This document shows positions 8,842-18,459 of a stretch of DNA of 64,000 bases, piece by piece. This DNA comes from Curtobacterium sp. MCBA15_012 (GTDB lineage: Bacteria > Actinomycetota > Actinomycetes > Actinomycetales > Microbacteriaceae). The position numbers and the translations under genes are program-made. The notes beneath the pieces are model-generated. The model ran no database searches. It was not told the origin of the DNA and saw only the letters and a list, made by a program, of their open reading frames with translations. The DNA lies in NCBI RefSeq assembly GCF_001864935.2, contig NZ_CP126267.1:186001-250000 (forward strand), written 5' to 3'. Positions within the stretch are counted from its first letter, which is position 1. Every line of letters begins with the position of its first letter.

Positions 8842-11799
8842 TCAGAACCCGCTGTTGCCGGACCCTCGCACCAGCGTGTACCCGGTTTCGTTCAGGAGCC
8901 CACCGGAGGTCGCACCAGTGACGCTGGTGTTCGACACTGCAGCGCTGCCGGCCGCGTTCAGGTCGAACCCGTACGTGCCCGCACCACTGATCGTGACCTT
9001 GTCGAAGGACAGGTTCGAAATCGTCTTCTGATAGCTGAGCAGCACCGCTTGGTAGGTGCTGTCGGTGATCGTCATGTCCGTCACGACGATAGGGGTGGTG
9101 ATCTCCGCGGTGTCGGCGTAGATCCAGAGCGCGCCGAGGTTTGTGGCCCAGTTCGGTTCGCGGCTGCCGGTCCGGACGAGGGTGTTGCGGGCGATGGTGG
9201 TCGTGCCAGCGAGCGGCACCGGGTTGAATCGTGTGCCGACGGCGATGCCCGAGGCGCTCGTCACGGTGTCGCTGACGATCGAGTCCGTCGCCGAGTTCCG
9301 CGTGCCGCCGTAGATGCCGATGCCGTTGGCGAGCACGGGGACCTGGACGGTGTCGAACCGGAAGGCCGAGTCGGTGACGGGCGTTCCGTCGGAGAACATC
9401 GCGAGTGCGTCGTCGCCGGTGTTCCGGACGACGGTCTGCTCGACGACGGCGTTCACGACATTGGCGTGCAGGTTGACGCCGTCCGCGAAGGTGTCGCGGA
9501 TGCGCAGTCCGACGACGTCGAGACCGTTCGTGCCCGAGTCTGCCCAGAGTCCGACCTTGGTGTGCTCGATCCAGATGTCCTGCAGGAGCGAGCCGGTTCC
9601 GAAGTTGCCTTCGAGGGCGGCGTCGAAGGCCGCGTCGTCGCGGTACCGGACGTCTCCGAGGATCGAGAGGTTCGCGATCGTGACGTTGCTGCCCGTGGCG
9701 AAGAACCCGCCCTTGCCGCTGGTGCCCTGAACGTTGGAGTACCACTCGCCTGCGCCAAGGATCGTGACGCCCTGAACGTTGATGCGCGAGGTGATCCGGA
9801 AGGTGCCAGCCGGGATCCACACTGGCATGCCCTGCGCCTTGGCAGCGGCGACGGCGTTCGTGATCGCGGTGGTCGAGTCTGATCCGTCCGACTTCGCGCC
9901 GTAGCTCGTGATGCTCAGGGCACCGGTCGGGGCGGTCAGCGCGTCGGGCACGGTCTCGGCGTCGATGAGGTCGATCGTGTACGAGGCGGCCGTGGATGAC
10001 GCGTCTTTCTGCAGGGTGAGGACGGTGCCCTTCGGGAACGATCCGATCTGGACGCGGGTGTCGTCGTAGAAGCGGTGCGCTCCGCCGCCGGACGGGTTGT
10101 TGTTGTACGGGTAGGCGCCGTAGACCCAGCTGTAGACGGAGCTGAGGGTCACGTCCTTGACTTTGGTGCCGTTGGCGTAGAGGGCGAGCGGCGCGGTCTG
10201 TCCGGCGCCGTTAGCGGTGTCCGGGATCGAGGCGCGGATCGTGAGCGCGTTCGCCGGCTGCGTCAGGGTCACGGAGACCTTCTGCCCGGTCTGGTCGAGG
10301 CGCACTGCGCGACGGCCACTCGACTCGGCCTGGATGGTGCCGAACGTGCGATCGGCGGCGAGGACGGTACCGGTCGTGGTCCCAGCCTCCGCTTCGTACT
10401 CGGTGTACGGAATGGTGGCTCCGCGGACCGCGAGCGTACCGACTCCGGCGACGTCGAGGCTGTCGATCGCGACGTCGCTGCCGGCGGTGGTCGCGGCGAG
10501 CTGGACGGTGTTGATCCCGGCCGTGAACGGCAGGCTCGCGGTTGCGGTCCGCCATCCAGAGCCGGAGGTGAGGGCGATCGTGCCCGCCGCTCGGCCATTG
10601 ACGGTCAGCGCGAGGGTACGTGTCGTGCCGCTGGTGTTCTGGAAACGGAGGGTGGTTGTGGCTGTCCCGGCCGTGGGCATCGTCAGGGTGCGGATGATCC
10701 GGGCGCCGGCGGTTCCGAAGCCGTTCACGGCGCCGGTGCCGGTGTACCCAGTGGTACTCGTGGTGACGGTGGCGCCGCCCGAGCGGAAGGCCGACTCGGC
10801 GTCGGCGGGCGACGCGGCCGACCCGCCAGATCCGGGTGAACCCGGATCTGTCGGCGTCGAGGTCGTCGCGACGGTGAGCGCGTCGATGTTCACATTCCCG
10901 GTGTCGGCGGTGCCGAAACGGTAGGCGATCGTGTGGTTGCCGGCCGCGAGTGACACGGCCGTGGTGATGGTGCCCCATGTGTTCCAGTCGGTCGTGGCGG
11001 GGAGGCTGATCTGCTGTGCGGCGCCTCCGTCAACGACGAGCGAGAGCGTCTTCGCGGACCCGGTGCCATTCGCGTACCGGAGCGTCAAATCCGTGCTCCC
11101 CGCGCCCGCCCTGGACACCGCGAACGCGACCTGCGCGGCGCCCTTGTTGCCGTCGGTGAACCCGCTGGCGAACCCGGAGCCGGTGAACCCGGTGTGGTCC
11201 GTGCCGACGACCACACCCCCGGTGAGCGTGGCGGACTCCGCCTCGAACTGCGGTCCGGTGGAAGAACCTGCGCCGGTCGTCGCCGGGGTGAGGTCGAGGG
11301 CGTCGAGGTTGACGTTGCCGGTGTCGCCGGACCCGAACGAGACCGTGATGGTGTGCGTCCCAGCGGTGAGCGTGCTCGTGAGCGTGGCTGCGGCCCAGGT
11401 GTTCCAGTTGGCGGTGGCAGGCAGGGACACCTGCTGCACGGCGCCGGAGTCAATCCGGAACGACAGGGTCTTTGCCGACCCATTGCCGTTCGCGTAGCGG
11501 ATCGCGAACGTCTCGCTGCCCGCTGCTGCTGCAGTGACCCGGAATGCCGTGGCGGCGGAGCCCTTGTTGTCGTCGGTGTACCCACCAACGAACCCGGCAC
11601 CGCTGTACCCGGTGTGGTCTGAGGTGGAGACGGCGCCGCCGGAAAGGCTCGCAGACTCGGCTTCGTAGCGAGTGGTGGTGGCGGCTGCCGCGGGGGCTGC
11701 GACGCCGAGACTCAGGGCCAACGCTGAGGCAGCGGCGACGGCTCCGGCGAGCGATCCGGCGAGTGCTCGGCCGACTGTGGTGGTGGGGGGTCTGCGCAC
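8842..11799 (-). CDS. Secreted GH87 alpha-1,3-glucanase/mycodextranase with CBM35-like modules
   Basis: 985 residues. A signal peptide covers about residues 1-40 (RR near the start, hydrophobic core, APAAAA cleavage region). Two CBM35-like modules follow (YEAESASLSGG and FEAESATLTGG, each ending TGNVN.DAL), then a weaker third copy and a fourth YEAEAG module. From about residue 620 there is a right-handed beta-helix starting ITSYGAKSDG. The catalytic Asp set of GH87 is recognisable as Asp773 (FADGVNLH) and Asp796-Asp797 (NTGDDALAM). Their 23/24-residue spacing agrees with the three catalytic Asp known from Paenibacillus Agl-FH1. The enzyme would cut alpha-1,3-glucan (fungal wall, nigeran, mutan) outside the cell. 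Upstream at 11840 is a box shared with the GH13/ABC operon, so the LacI protein next door probably controls it. Confidence 0.85.
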   Translation of the reverse strand: MRRPPTTTVGRALAGSLAGAVAAASALALSLGVAAPAAAATTTRYEAESASLSGGAVSTSDHTGYSGAGFVGGYTDDNKGSAATAFRVTAAAAGSETFAIRYANGNGSAKTLSFRIDSGAVQQVSLPATANWNTWAAATLTSTLTAGTHTITVSFGSGDTGNVNLDALDLTPATTGAGSSTGPQFEAESATLTGGVVVGTDHTGFTGSGFASGFTDGNKGAAQVAFAVSRAGAGSTDLTLRYANGTGSAKTLSLVVDGGAAQQISLPATTDWNTWGTITTAVSLAAGNHTIAYRFGTADTGNVNIDALTVATTSTPTDPGSPGSGGSAASPADAESAFRSGGATVTTSTTGYTGTGAVNGFGTAGARIIRTLTMPTAGTATTTLRFQNTSGTTRTLALTVNGRAAGTIALTSGSGWRTATASLPFTAGINTVQLAATTAGSDVAIDSLDVAGVGTLAVRGATIPYTEYEAEAGTTTGTVLAADRTFGTIQAESSGRRAVRLDQTGQKVSVTLTQPANALTIRASIPDTANGAGQTAPLALYANGTKVKDVTLSSVYSWVYGAYPYNNNPSGGGAHRFYDDTRVQIGSFPKGTVLTLQKDASSTAASYTIDLIDAETVPDALTAPTGALSITSYGAKSDGSDSTTAITNAVAAAKAQGMPVWIPAGTFRITSRINVQGVTILGAGEWYSNVQGTSGKGGFFATGSNVTIANLSILGDVRYRDDAAFDAALEGNFGTGSLLQDIWIEHTKVGLWADSGTNGLDVVGLRIRDTFADGVNLHANVVNAVVEQTVVRNTGDDALAMFSDGTPVTDSAFRFDTVQVPVLANGIGIYGGTRNSATDSIVSDTVTSASGIAVGTRFNPVPLAGTTTIARNTLVRTGSREPNWATNLGALWIYADTAEITTPIVVTDMTITDSTYQAVLLSYQKTISNLSFDKVTISGAGTYGFDLNAAGSAAVSNTSVTGATSGGLLNETGYTLVRGSGNSGF

Positions 11800-11839
11800 G
11801 GTGCTTTTCCGTTCAATCAGGACCGCGTCGTTGCGGTTG

Positions 11840-11853
11840 AGCGCTAAACTAAA
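11840..11853 (+). promoter_or_regulatory. Shared LacI-type box, copy upstream of GH87
   Basis: AGCGCTAAACTAAA, 41 bp before the GH87 start. The copy at 13011 differs in one base. The AGCGCT core is palindromic. Confidence 0.65.
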
Positions 11854-11922
11854 CGGGCTGGAACCATTTCCGCAAGACCCACGCCAGAGCAGACCGCAGG
11901 GTCGGCAGCAACGCCCCGGATG

Positions 11923-12987
11923 TCAGGGCCGAGCGGTCGACTCTCGCACCACGAGCTCGACGGGGATCACGACCGGGTCTCCCGGGGCGCCGCCGCCGCG
12001 CACCTCGTCGAGCAGCATGCTCGCTGCGATCGACCCCTTGGCCGCGACGTCCTGCCGCACAGTGGTGAGCTTCGGCGTGACGTAGTGCGCCACGTCGATG
12101 TCGTCGAACCCGACAACCGAGACATCCCCCGGGACCGATCGTCCGCTCTGACGGATACCTTCCATGAACCCCACGGCCAGGATGTCCGCGGTCGCGAACA
12201 CCGCTGTGACAGCCGGGTGCGACGTCGCGAGCGAGCGCCCGCCCTCGACCCCGAACTCCCACGTCGGGTCGACGGCGATCCGGTCGGCCGGGCCCCATTC
12301 CACGCCGGCGTCGGCGTGCGCCTGCAGGAACCCCTCGAAGCGCTGCCGGACCAGGCCGACGTCGGAGAACTTCGGGCCCGCGAACGCGATCCGCCGGTGC
12401 CCGAGCGACAGCAGGTGGGCGGCGGCCAGGCGTCCGCCCTCATGGTCGTCCGAGCGCACCCCGGTGGTCCGTGGGTTCGACGAGTAGCTGTCGAGCGCGA
12501 GGATCGGCGTGCCGTCGGTCGGCCGGAAATCGTCGACCTCCTCGTCGAGGAAACCGAGCACCACGGCGCCGTCGAGGTTCCAGGACCGGAGGGCGACGTC
12601 GACCTCCGCCTTCTCGCTCACCCCGCGGAACAGCAGGTGGTACCCGCGATCGCGCAGCTGACGCTCGAGGAACCCGAACACTGCGACGTTGTGCGGACTG
12701 AGTACGAGGATGTCGTGCTCGGACGACGGCACGAGCAGACCGATGAGCCGCGAGGACTTGGCGGCGAGGCTCCGTGCGGACGCGTTCGTCACGTATCCGC
12801 GGCGGTCAACAATTGCTCGAATACGTTCGATGGTGCCGGTGGACACCTTGTCGTGGTTGCCGTTGACGACGTTCGAGACCGTCATGAGGCTGACGCCGGC
12901 CTCGGCGGCGATGTCCTTCAGGGTGACGGGCACGGGCAGTTCGATCCTGTTTCGGGTGGGAGTTGACATCGAAGATCGGAGCACCAT
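11923..12987 (-). CDS. LacI family transcriptional regulator
   Basis: 354 residues (348 if the Met at 12969 is used). The N-terminal LacI helix-turn-helix is clear: VTLKDIAAEAGVSLMTVSNVVNG, then the hinge ASARSLAAKSSRLIGLLVPS. The rest is a periplasmic-binding-protein-like sugar domain (ILALDSYSSNP, SDDHEGGRLAAAHLLSLGHRRIAFAGP, DVSVVGFDDIDVAHYVTPKLTTV). It is divergent from the GH13/ABC operon, and its stop lies about 120 bp from the GH87 start. The shared box upstream of both enzymes makes it the probable repressor of a small alpha-glucan regulon. The inducer is likely a short alpha-gluco-oligosaccharide (inference). Confidence 0.93.
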   Translation of the reverse strand: MVLRSSMSTPTRNRIELPVPVTLKDIAAEAGVSLMTVSNVVNGNHDKVSTGTIERIRAIVDRRGYVTNASARSLAAKSSRLIGLLVPSSEHDILVLSPHNVAVFGFLERQLRDRGYHLLFRGVSEKAEVDVALRSWNLDGAVVLGFLDEEVDDFRPTDGTPILALDSYSSNPRTTGVRSDDHEGGRLAAAHLLSLGHRRIAFAGPKFSDVGLVRQRFEGFLQAHADAGVEWGPADRIAVDPTWEFGVEGGRSLATSHPAVTAVFATADILAVGFMEGIRQSGRSVPGDVSVVGFDDIDVAHYVTPKLTTVRQDVAAKGSIAASMLLDEVRGGGAPGDPVVIPVELVVRESTARP

Positions 12988-13010
12988 ATTGTCACTCCAG
13001 CGCCAAGTAT

Positions 13011-13024
13011 AGCGCTAAACCAAA
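13011..13024 (+). promoter_or_regulatory. Shared LacI-type box, copy upstream of GH13 operon
   Basis: AGCGCTAAACCAAA, 44 bp before the GH13 start and 24 bp from the LacI start. It matches the box at 11840 at 13 of 14 positions. Confidence 0.68.
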
Positions 13025-13067
13025 TCCGGTCGAGGCGACGTCGCCCGACCGTCGGAAGGACCGGACG

Positions 13068-14780
13068 ATGACGCTCAGCCCGACCCGTGACTCCGAGGTC
13101 ACGCCCGGTGGACCCGCCGCGGCCCGCACTGGCCTGGAGGCACGAGCCGCCTCCACGCCGGTCACGGACCGAGAGTGGTGGCGTACCGCTGCGATCTACC
13201 AGGTCTACGTCCGCAGCTTCGCCGATGGCAACGGCGACGGCATCGGTGATCTCGCCGGCGTCCGGTCCCGCCTCGGATACCTCGCGAGTCTCGGGATCGA
13301 CGCGATCTGGTTCACCCCGTGGTACCGGTCGCCCCTTGCAGATGGAGGGTACGACGTCGAGGACTACCGTGCGATCCACCCCGACTTCGGGACGGTCGCC
13401 GAGGCCGAGGCGCTGATCAGCGAGGCCGCGGCGCTCGGCATCAGGTCCATCGTCGACGTCGTGCCGAACCACGTCTCCGACCAGCACGCGTGGTTCCGCG
13501 AGGCCCTCGCCAGCGAACCCGGCAGCGACGCTCGGGCGCGGTTCTGGTTCCGCGACGGCAAGGGGCCGAACGGTGACCTCCCCCCGGGGAACTGGCCGTC
13601 GAGCTTCTCGGGCAGCACGTGGACGCGCACCATGAACCCCGACGGGACTCCGGGGCAGTGGTACCTGCACCTCTTCACACCCGAGCAGCCCGACCTGAAC
13701 TGGGGCCATCCCGATGTCCGCCGGGAACACGAGGACGTCCTGCGCTTCTGGTTCGACCGCGGCGTCGCCGGTGTCCGGATCGACTCGGCTGCCCTCGTGG
13801 CGAAGGACCCGGAGCTCCCGGAGATCGACGGTGAGTACGCCGCAGGGCAGCACCCGAACCTCGACCGCGACGACCTGCACGAGATCTACCGCGGGTGGCG
13901 CACCATCGCCGAGGACTACAGCGGTGTGCTCGTCGGGGAGATCTGGCTCGCGGACCTCGAGCGGTTCGCACTGTACCTCCGGCCCGACGAGATCCACATG
14001 GCGTTCAACTTCGACTTCATGTCGCGTCCCTGGGGCGCCGATGGGTTCCGTGCCGCGATCGCGGAGACGCTCGCCGCGCACGAGCCGGTCGGGGCCCCGG
14101 CGACCTGGGTTCTCTCGAACCATGACGTCACCCGCCCGGTGACCCGGTTCGGGCGGGCGGACAGCGCCTTCGCGTTCGATGCGAAGCGGTTCGGAACACT
14201 GAGCGACCTCGTCGTGGGCGCCCGCCGTGCACGTGCTGCTGCGATGCTCGTCGCCGCACTCCCTGGTGCGCTGTACGTCTACCAGGGGGACGAGCTCGGC
14301 CTGCCCGAAGTCGAGGACATTCCGCTCGACCGCCTCGAGGACCCGATGCACTTCCGGTCCGGCGGTGTCGACCCCGGCCGTGATGGCTGCCGGGTCCCGA
14401 TTCCGTGGACGAACGATGCCGCCAATGCAGGGTTCAGCCCTGACGGAACAGATGCCGCGCCCTGGCTCCCGCAGCCCGCGGACTGGGCGAGGTACTCGGT
14501 GACCGCGCAGCAGGACGACCCGACGTCAACGCTCACGCTGTACCGCCGGATGCTCGAACTCCGCCGGGGCGACGACCTCCAGCACGGCGCGTTCTCTTGG
14601 CAGGATGACACGTCCGACGTGATCGCGTTCCGCCGGGGCGCACTGCTCCACCTCACGAACTGCGGGACGACCAATGTGCCGCTGCCCGACGACGCCGACG
14701 TCGTGCTCGCCAGCGGCCTCCTCACCGACCACACCCTCCCCCCGGACACGAGCGTCTGGCTCGCCGTCCACTCCGTCTGA
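13068..14780 (+). CDS. GH13 alpha-glucosidase
   Basis: 570 residues, cytosolic. All GH13 landmarks are present: IYQVYVRSFADGNGDGIGDL, DVVPNH, GVRIDSA with the nucleophile Asp239, VGEIW with the acid/base Glu291, and LSNHD with the transition-state stabiliser Asp353. The pattern fits oligo-alpha-glucosidases that cut a terminal glucose from short oligosaccharides. The ATG at 13068 has a GGAAGGA ribosome site; the open frame before it is not used. It is the first gene of an operon with the sugar-binding protein and two permeases. It probably hydrolyses what they import, perhaps nigero-oligosaccharides made by the GH87 enzyme outside (inference). Confidence 0.92.
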   Translation: MTLSPTRDSEVTPGGPAAARTGLEARAASTPVTDREWWRTAAIYQVYVRSFADGNGDGIGDLAGVRSRLGYLASLGIDAIWFTPWYRSPLADGGYDVEDYRAIHPDFGTVAEAEALISEAAALGIRSIVDVVPNHVSDQHAWFREALASEPGSDARARFWFRDGKGPNGDLPPGNWPSSFSGSTWTRTMNPDGTPGQWYLHLFTPEQPDLNWGHPDVRREHEDVLRFWFDRGVAGVRIDSAALVAKDPELPEIDGEYAAGQHPNLDRDDLHEIYRGWRTIAEDYSGVLVGEIWLADLERFALYLRPDEIHMAFNFDFMSRPWGADGFRAAIAETLAAHEPVGAPATWVLSNHDVTRPVTRFGRADSAFAFDAKRFGTLSDLVVGARRARAAAMLVAALPGALYVYQGDELGLPEVEDIPLDRLEDPMHFRSGGVDPGRDGCRVPIPWTNDAANAGFSPDGTDAAPWLPQPADWARYSVTAQQDDPTSTLTLYRRMLELRRGDDLQHGAFSWQDDTSDVIAFRRGALLHLTNCGTTNVPLPDDADVVLASGLLTDHTLPPDTSVWLAVHSV

Positions 14781-14812
14781 ACCCGAACACCCCGACACAA
14801 GAGGACCCGACG

Positions 14813-16180
14813 ATGAAGTCACGTAGCAGGATCGCGTTTGCCGCGATCGCCACCACCGCAGCCATTGGCCTGCTCGCCGGGTGCAGCACCGGCTCGGACG
14901 CCAGCTCCGACGGGAAGACGAAGATCGTCGTCGCCGTCGACGCTGGCCTCGAGAAGCCCGCCAAGGTCGCCTTCCAAAACCAGGTGAAGGCGTTCGAGAA
15001 GGCGAACCCGAAGATCACGGTGACGAGCCGTGAGTACACGTGGACTGGTACGACGTTCGCCGCCGAGCTCGCCGGCGGCACTCTGCCGGACGTGTTCACT
15101 ATCCCGTTCACGGACGGTAAGTCGCTCATCCAGCAGAACCAGATCGCGGACATCTCCGGCCTGGTCTCGAAGCTGCCGTACGCGGAGAAGTTCAACCCGA
15201 ATGTCGTGAAGAACGGCGAGAACGCGGACGGCGACATCGAAGCCCTCCCGATCGCGGCGTACGGCCAGGCGCTGCACTACAACCGCGACCTGTTCACCCA
15301 GGCCGGACTGGACCCTGACTCCCCGCCGACCACGTGGGCCGAGGTGCGCGCCGACGCGAAGCAGATCGCGGACAAGACCGGCAAAGCCGGCTACGCGACG
15401 ATGACGCAGGGCAACACGGGCGGCTGGATCCTCACGTCCCTCGCCTATGCGATGGGCGGCCGTGCGGAGACCGGAACCGGTGCGAAGACGAAGGCGACGG
15501 TGGACAGCGCAGCGTACGAGAAGGCCCTGACGCTGATGAAGGACATGCGGTGGAAGGACGACTCCATGGGCGGCAACTTCCTCTACGACTGGAACGCCAT
15601 CAACCAGGCCTTCGCCTCCGGTCAGGTCGGCATGTACGTCTCCGGCGGCGGCAACTACGGCTCGCTCATCTCGCAGAACCAGATCGACCCCAAGTCGTAC
15701 GGTGAGACGGTCGTGCCGCTCAGCGGGAAGGACGCCGGAGCCCTCGGCGGCGGGACCCTTGCCGCGGTCAGCGCCAAGTCGACCGCCGAGCAGCAGATGG
15801 CAGCGGTCAAGTGGATCGACTTCTACTACATGCAGAAGCTCTTCACGAAGGCTGACGCCCAGCGCGACGCGAAGACCCTCGCCGCCTCCGATCAGCCGGT
15901 CGGCGCCCCGCAGGTGCCGGTGTTCGACAAGGCGACCTACGACAAGACCCTCGAGTGGACGAAGGAGTGGATCAACGTCCCGCTCGACCAGATGAAGCCG
16001 TACACCGAGCAGCAGTTCGACCAGACGATCGTCCCGGAGCCGGCGAAGAACACGCAGGAGCTCTACGGCCTGCTCGACCCGGTGGTCCAGGCTGTCCTCA
16101 CGGACAATTCCGCGGACCCGGCCAAGCTGCTGTCGGACGCGCAGACGCAGATCCAGGCCAAGCTCGATTCGGCCAAGTGA
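14813..16180 (+). CDS. ABC sugar transporter substrate-binding lipoprotein
   Basis: 455 residues. The lipobox LLAGC is at residues about 20-24, so the protein is a lipoprotein anchored outside the membrane. The body is a family-1 extracellular sugar-binding fold (KIVVAVDAGLEKPAKVAFQNQ; LPDVFTIPFTDGKSLIQQNQIADISGLV; LHYNRDLFTQAGLDPDSPPTTWAE). It stands 32 bp after the GH13 gene and two bases before the first permease. It should capture oligosaccharides for uptake; from the context, alpha-glucan fragments. Confidence 0.93.
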   Translation: MKSRSRIAFAAIATTAAIGLLAGCSTGSDASSDGKTKIVVAVDAGLEKPAKVAFQNQVKAFEKANPKITVTSREYTWTGTTFAAELAGGTLPDVFTIPFTDGKSLIQQNQIADISGLVSKLPYAEKFNPNVVKNGENADGDIEALPIAAYGQALHYNRDLFTQAGLDPDSPPTTWAEVRADAKQIADKTGKAGYATMTQGNTGGWILTSLAYAMGGRAETGTGAKTKATVDSAAYEKALTLMKDMRWKDDSMGGNFLYDWNAINQAFASGQVGMYVSGGGNYGSLISQNQIDPKSYGETVVPLSGKDAGALGGGTLAAVSAKSTAEQQMAAVKWIDFYYMQKLFTKADAQRDAKTLAASDQPVGAPQVPVFDKATYDKTLEWTKEWINVPLDQMKPYTEQQFDQTIVPEPAKNTQELYGLLDPVVQAVLTDNSADPAKLLSDAQTQIQAKLDSAK

Positions 16181-16181
16181 G

Positions 16182-17150
16182 ATGACGACCAACGCAACCG
16201 GGTTGCGGGACCCGGGCCGAGCCTCCCGTCCGGACCGTGACGGTCCTCGGGACCGGCGGCGCACTCCTGCGACCTGGTTGCGTCGGGGTGGGCTCTCGAC
16301 GCTCGTCTTCGCCCTCCCGCTGATCCTCGTCTTCGGACTGTTCTCATGGTGGCCCATCGTCCGCGCGACGGTGATGTCCTTCCAGCAGACGAACCTGGTG
16401 ACCGCGCCGACGTTCGTCGGTTGGGACAACTTCGTCAACGTTTTGCACGACCCGCTTCTGCCGACGGCCATGGGCAACACCGTGTGGTTCGCGGTGCTGG
16501 CCCTGGTGTTCGGCTACCCGCTGCCGCTCGTGATGGCGGTGCTCATGAGCGAGCTCCGCCGGGCCAAGGGCTTCTTCAGCGCCCTGGTGTACCTGCCGGT
16601 GGTCGTGCCGCCGGTGGTCGCGGTGTTGCTCTGGAAGTTCTTCTATGACGGCTCCGCGACCGGGGTGTTCAACACGATCCTGGGGTTCGTCGGCATCCCG
16701 CCGCAGCCGTGGCTGCAGAACGCCGGGACGGCGATGCCGTCTTTGGTGCTCGAGGCGACGTGGGCAGCGGCTGGCGGCACCGTGATCATCTACTTGGCGG
16801 CGCTGCTGTCGGTACCGCCGGAGCTCTACGACGCCGCCGAGGTGGACGGCGCCCGTGTCTGGCGGAAGATCTGGCACGTCACGCTGCCGCAGTTGCGCGG
16901 CGTGTTGTTCGTGACGCTCATCCTGCAGGTGATCGGGACCGCGCAGGTGTTCCTTGAGCCTTACCTGTTCACTGGAGGCGGGCCGAACAACTCCACCACC
17001 ACGATCCTGCTGATGATTTACGACTACGCGTTCGCCAACTCGACCGGCGGCGACTACGGTTCGGCGACGGCGCTCAGCATCATGCTCGCGGTCGTGCTCG
17101 CGGCGCTCAGCATCCTGTACTTCCGACTCACGAAGAAGTGGAGCGTCTGA
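16182..17150 (+). CDS. ABC sugar transporter permease (MalF/UgpA type)
   Basis: 322 residues with a basic cytosolic N-terminus and about six membrane segments. The cytoplasmic EAA loop that docks the ATPase is present as DAAEVDGARVWRKIWHVTLP. It pairs with the next gene, whose start lies in this gene's stop codon. No ATPase gene is found in the operon. Actinobacterial sugar importers of this type commonly share one MsiK ATPase encoded elsewhere. Confidence 0.93.
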   Translation: MTTNATGLRDPGRASRPDRDGPRDRRRTPATWLRRGGLSTLVFALPLILVFGLFSWWPIVRATVMSFQQTNLVTAPTFVGWDNFVNVLHDPLLPTAMGNTVWFAVLALVFGYPLPLVMAVLMSELRRAKGFFSALVYLPVVVPPVVAVLLWKFFYDGSATGVFNTILGFVGIPPQPWLQNAGTAMPSLVLEATWAAAGGTVIIYLAALLSVPPELYDAAEVDGARVWRKIWHVTLPQLRGVLFVTLILQVIGTAQVFLEPYLFTGGGPNNSTTTILLMIYDYAFANSTGGDYGSATALSIMLAVVLAALSILYFRLTKKWSV

Positions 17151-18148
17151 TGACCTCGACGGTTCCCTCCGCCCCGGTCCTCGGCTCCGACGACCCCGCC
17201 GGCGCGAGCGTCGCACCAGTGCGACGGAGCCCCCGGCGGCCCGTTCGCCTCTCGTCCGGGCAGATGGACAGCACAACGCGCGGGATCGTCGCCCGTGCCG
17301 ACCGCGGTCGACGGTCGGTTCGGGCGTCGCTGTTCTCGCTGAACGGGCTCCTGCTCATCGGCCTGGTCGGTCTCGGACTCGGGCCGATGCTCTGGCTCGC
17401 GAAGTCCGCGATCACGCCGACCCAGGACACGCTCCGGACGCCGCTCGCGCTGTTCCCGAACGGGGTTGACTGGGCGAACGTCTCCGCGGCGTGGAACGAC
17501 GTCCACATCAGCCTGTACTTCGGGAACACGCTCGTTCTGGCGGTCGGGGCCTGGGTGATGCAGATCCTGGTCGCCACGACCGGCGGCTACGTGCTCTCGA
17601 TCCTGCGGCCGGCGTACTCCCGCGTGCTCGAGGGCATGGTGCTCTCAACCCTGTTCATCCCGTCCGTGGTGCTCCTGGTCCCCCTCTACCTGACGATCCT
17701 GCACCCGCCGGTGATCGGAACGTCGCTGATCAACACGTACTGGGCGGTCTGGCTGCCGGCCGGGGCGAACGCCTTCAACATCTTGCTCGTCAAGCGGTTC
17801 TTCGACGCCCTCCCGCGTGAGGTCTTCGAGGCCGCGTCGACCGACGGCGCCGGACCCTTCCGGATGTTCTGGTCGATGGTGCTCCCGATGTCGAAGCCGA
17901 TCCTCGGAGTGGTGTCCGTATTCGCGGTCATCAACTCGTGGAAGGACTTCCTCTGGCCGTTGCTCGTCCTACCGAACCCGGCAATGCAGCCGCTGTCGGT
18001 GCGGTTGCCGAGCATCCAGTCCACGACCGAGCTCGACGTCTTCCTGGCGGCGCTGGCGATCTCAACGCTCATCCCGGTGGTGCTGTTCCTCGGGTTCCAG
18101 CGGATGTTCCTCAACTCGGCAGGGCTCGGCGGGGCGGTCAAGGGCTGA
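17150..18148 (+). CDS. ABC sugar transporter permease (MalG/UgpE type)
   Basis: About 332 residues, six membrane segments. The EAA loop reads EAASTDGAGPFRMFWSMVLP. The long basic N-terminal region before the first helix (to about residue 60) is unusual but seen in actinobacterial homologues. The ATG at 17150 overlaps the previous stop (TGATG), which marks translational coupling; a start 12 bp earlier is also open. Last gene of the operon. Confidence 0.93.
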   Translation: MTSTVPSAPVLGSDDPAGASVAPVRRSPRRPVRLSSGQMDSTTRGIVARADRGRRSVRASLFSLNGLLLIGLVGLGLGPMLWLAKSAITPTQDTLRTPLALFPNGVDWANVSAAWNDVHISLYFGNTLVLAVGAWVMQILVATTGGYVLSILRPAYSRVLEGMVLSTLFIPSVVLLVPLYLTILHPPVIGTSLINTYWAVWLPAGANAFNILLVKRFFDALPREVFEAASTDGAGPFRMFWSMVLPMSKPILGVVSVFAVINSWKDFLWPLLVLPNPAMQPLSVRLPSIQSTTELDVFLAALAISTLIPVVLFLGFQRMFLNSAGLGGAVKG

Positions 18149-18459
18149 CGCGACCGCCGAGCGTCGGATGCGGCCCGGTGACGGGCTGGAGGCGCGCAGC
18201 GGCGGGTTCCGCGCCTCCACGGTGGAACGAGGCGACCTTGGGGTCGCTGACGCCATCGATTGCTGACATGTGGACCGCCGCCGGTTCCTCACGTGCTGAT
18301 AGCGGCACAAGCGGCACTGCAGCCGAGCTCAGGTTTCGTCTTTCGAGCGCTGGAAGGTCTCGGGGTGCGGTCAGGAGTGAGCGTCCGCGCGGGGACAAGT
18401 CGGGGCGGCCGGAGCGGAGCAATCCGCTCCGGCGCGCCAGGTCAGTATCTGTTTTTGGG
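18149..18459. other. Intergenic gap after the sugar operon
   Basis: About 310 bases between convergent genes. No gene and no strong T-tailed hairpin seen. Confidence 0.4.

Noticed and set aside
8837..9882. Large open frames on both strands over the GH87 gene
   Set aside because: Compositional shadows of the 985-residue protein, which has a signal peptide, repeated modules and catalytic residues.
12918..14351. 477-codon minus-strand frame over the GH13 gene
   Set aside because: Antisense to a complete GH13 enzyme and not protein-like.
14819..16480. Long open frame of 553 codons on the minus strand
   Set aside because: It is antisense to the sugar-binding lipoprotein gene, Arg/Asp-rich and without family likeness; an effect of high GC in the codons of the real gene.
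16344..17276. 310-codon minus-strand frame over the permease genes
   Set aside because: His/Arg-rich antisense of a clear membrane protein.
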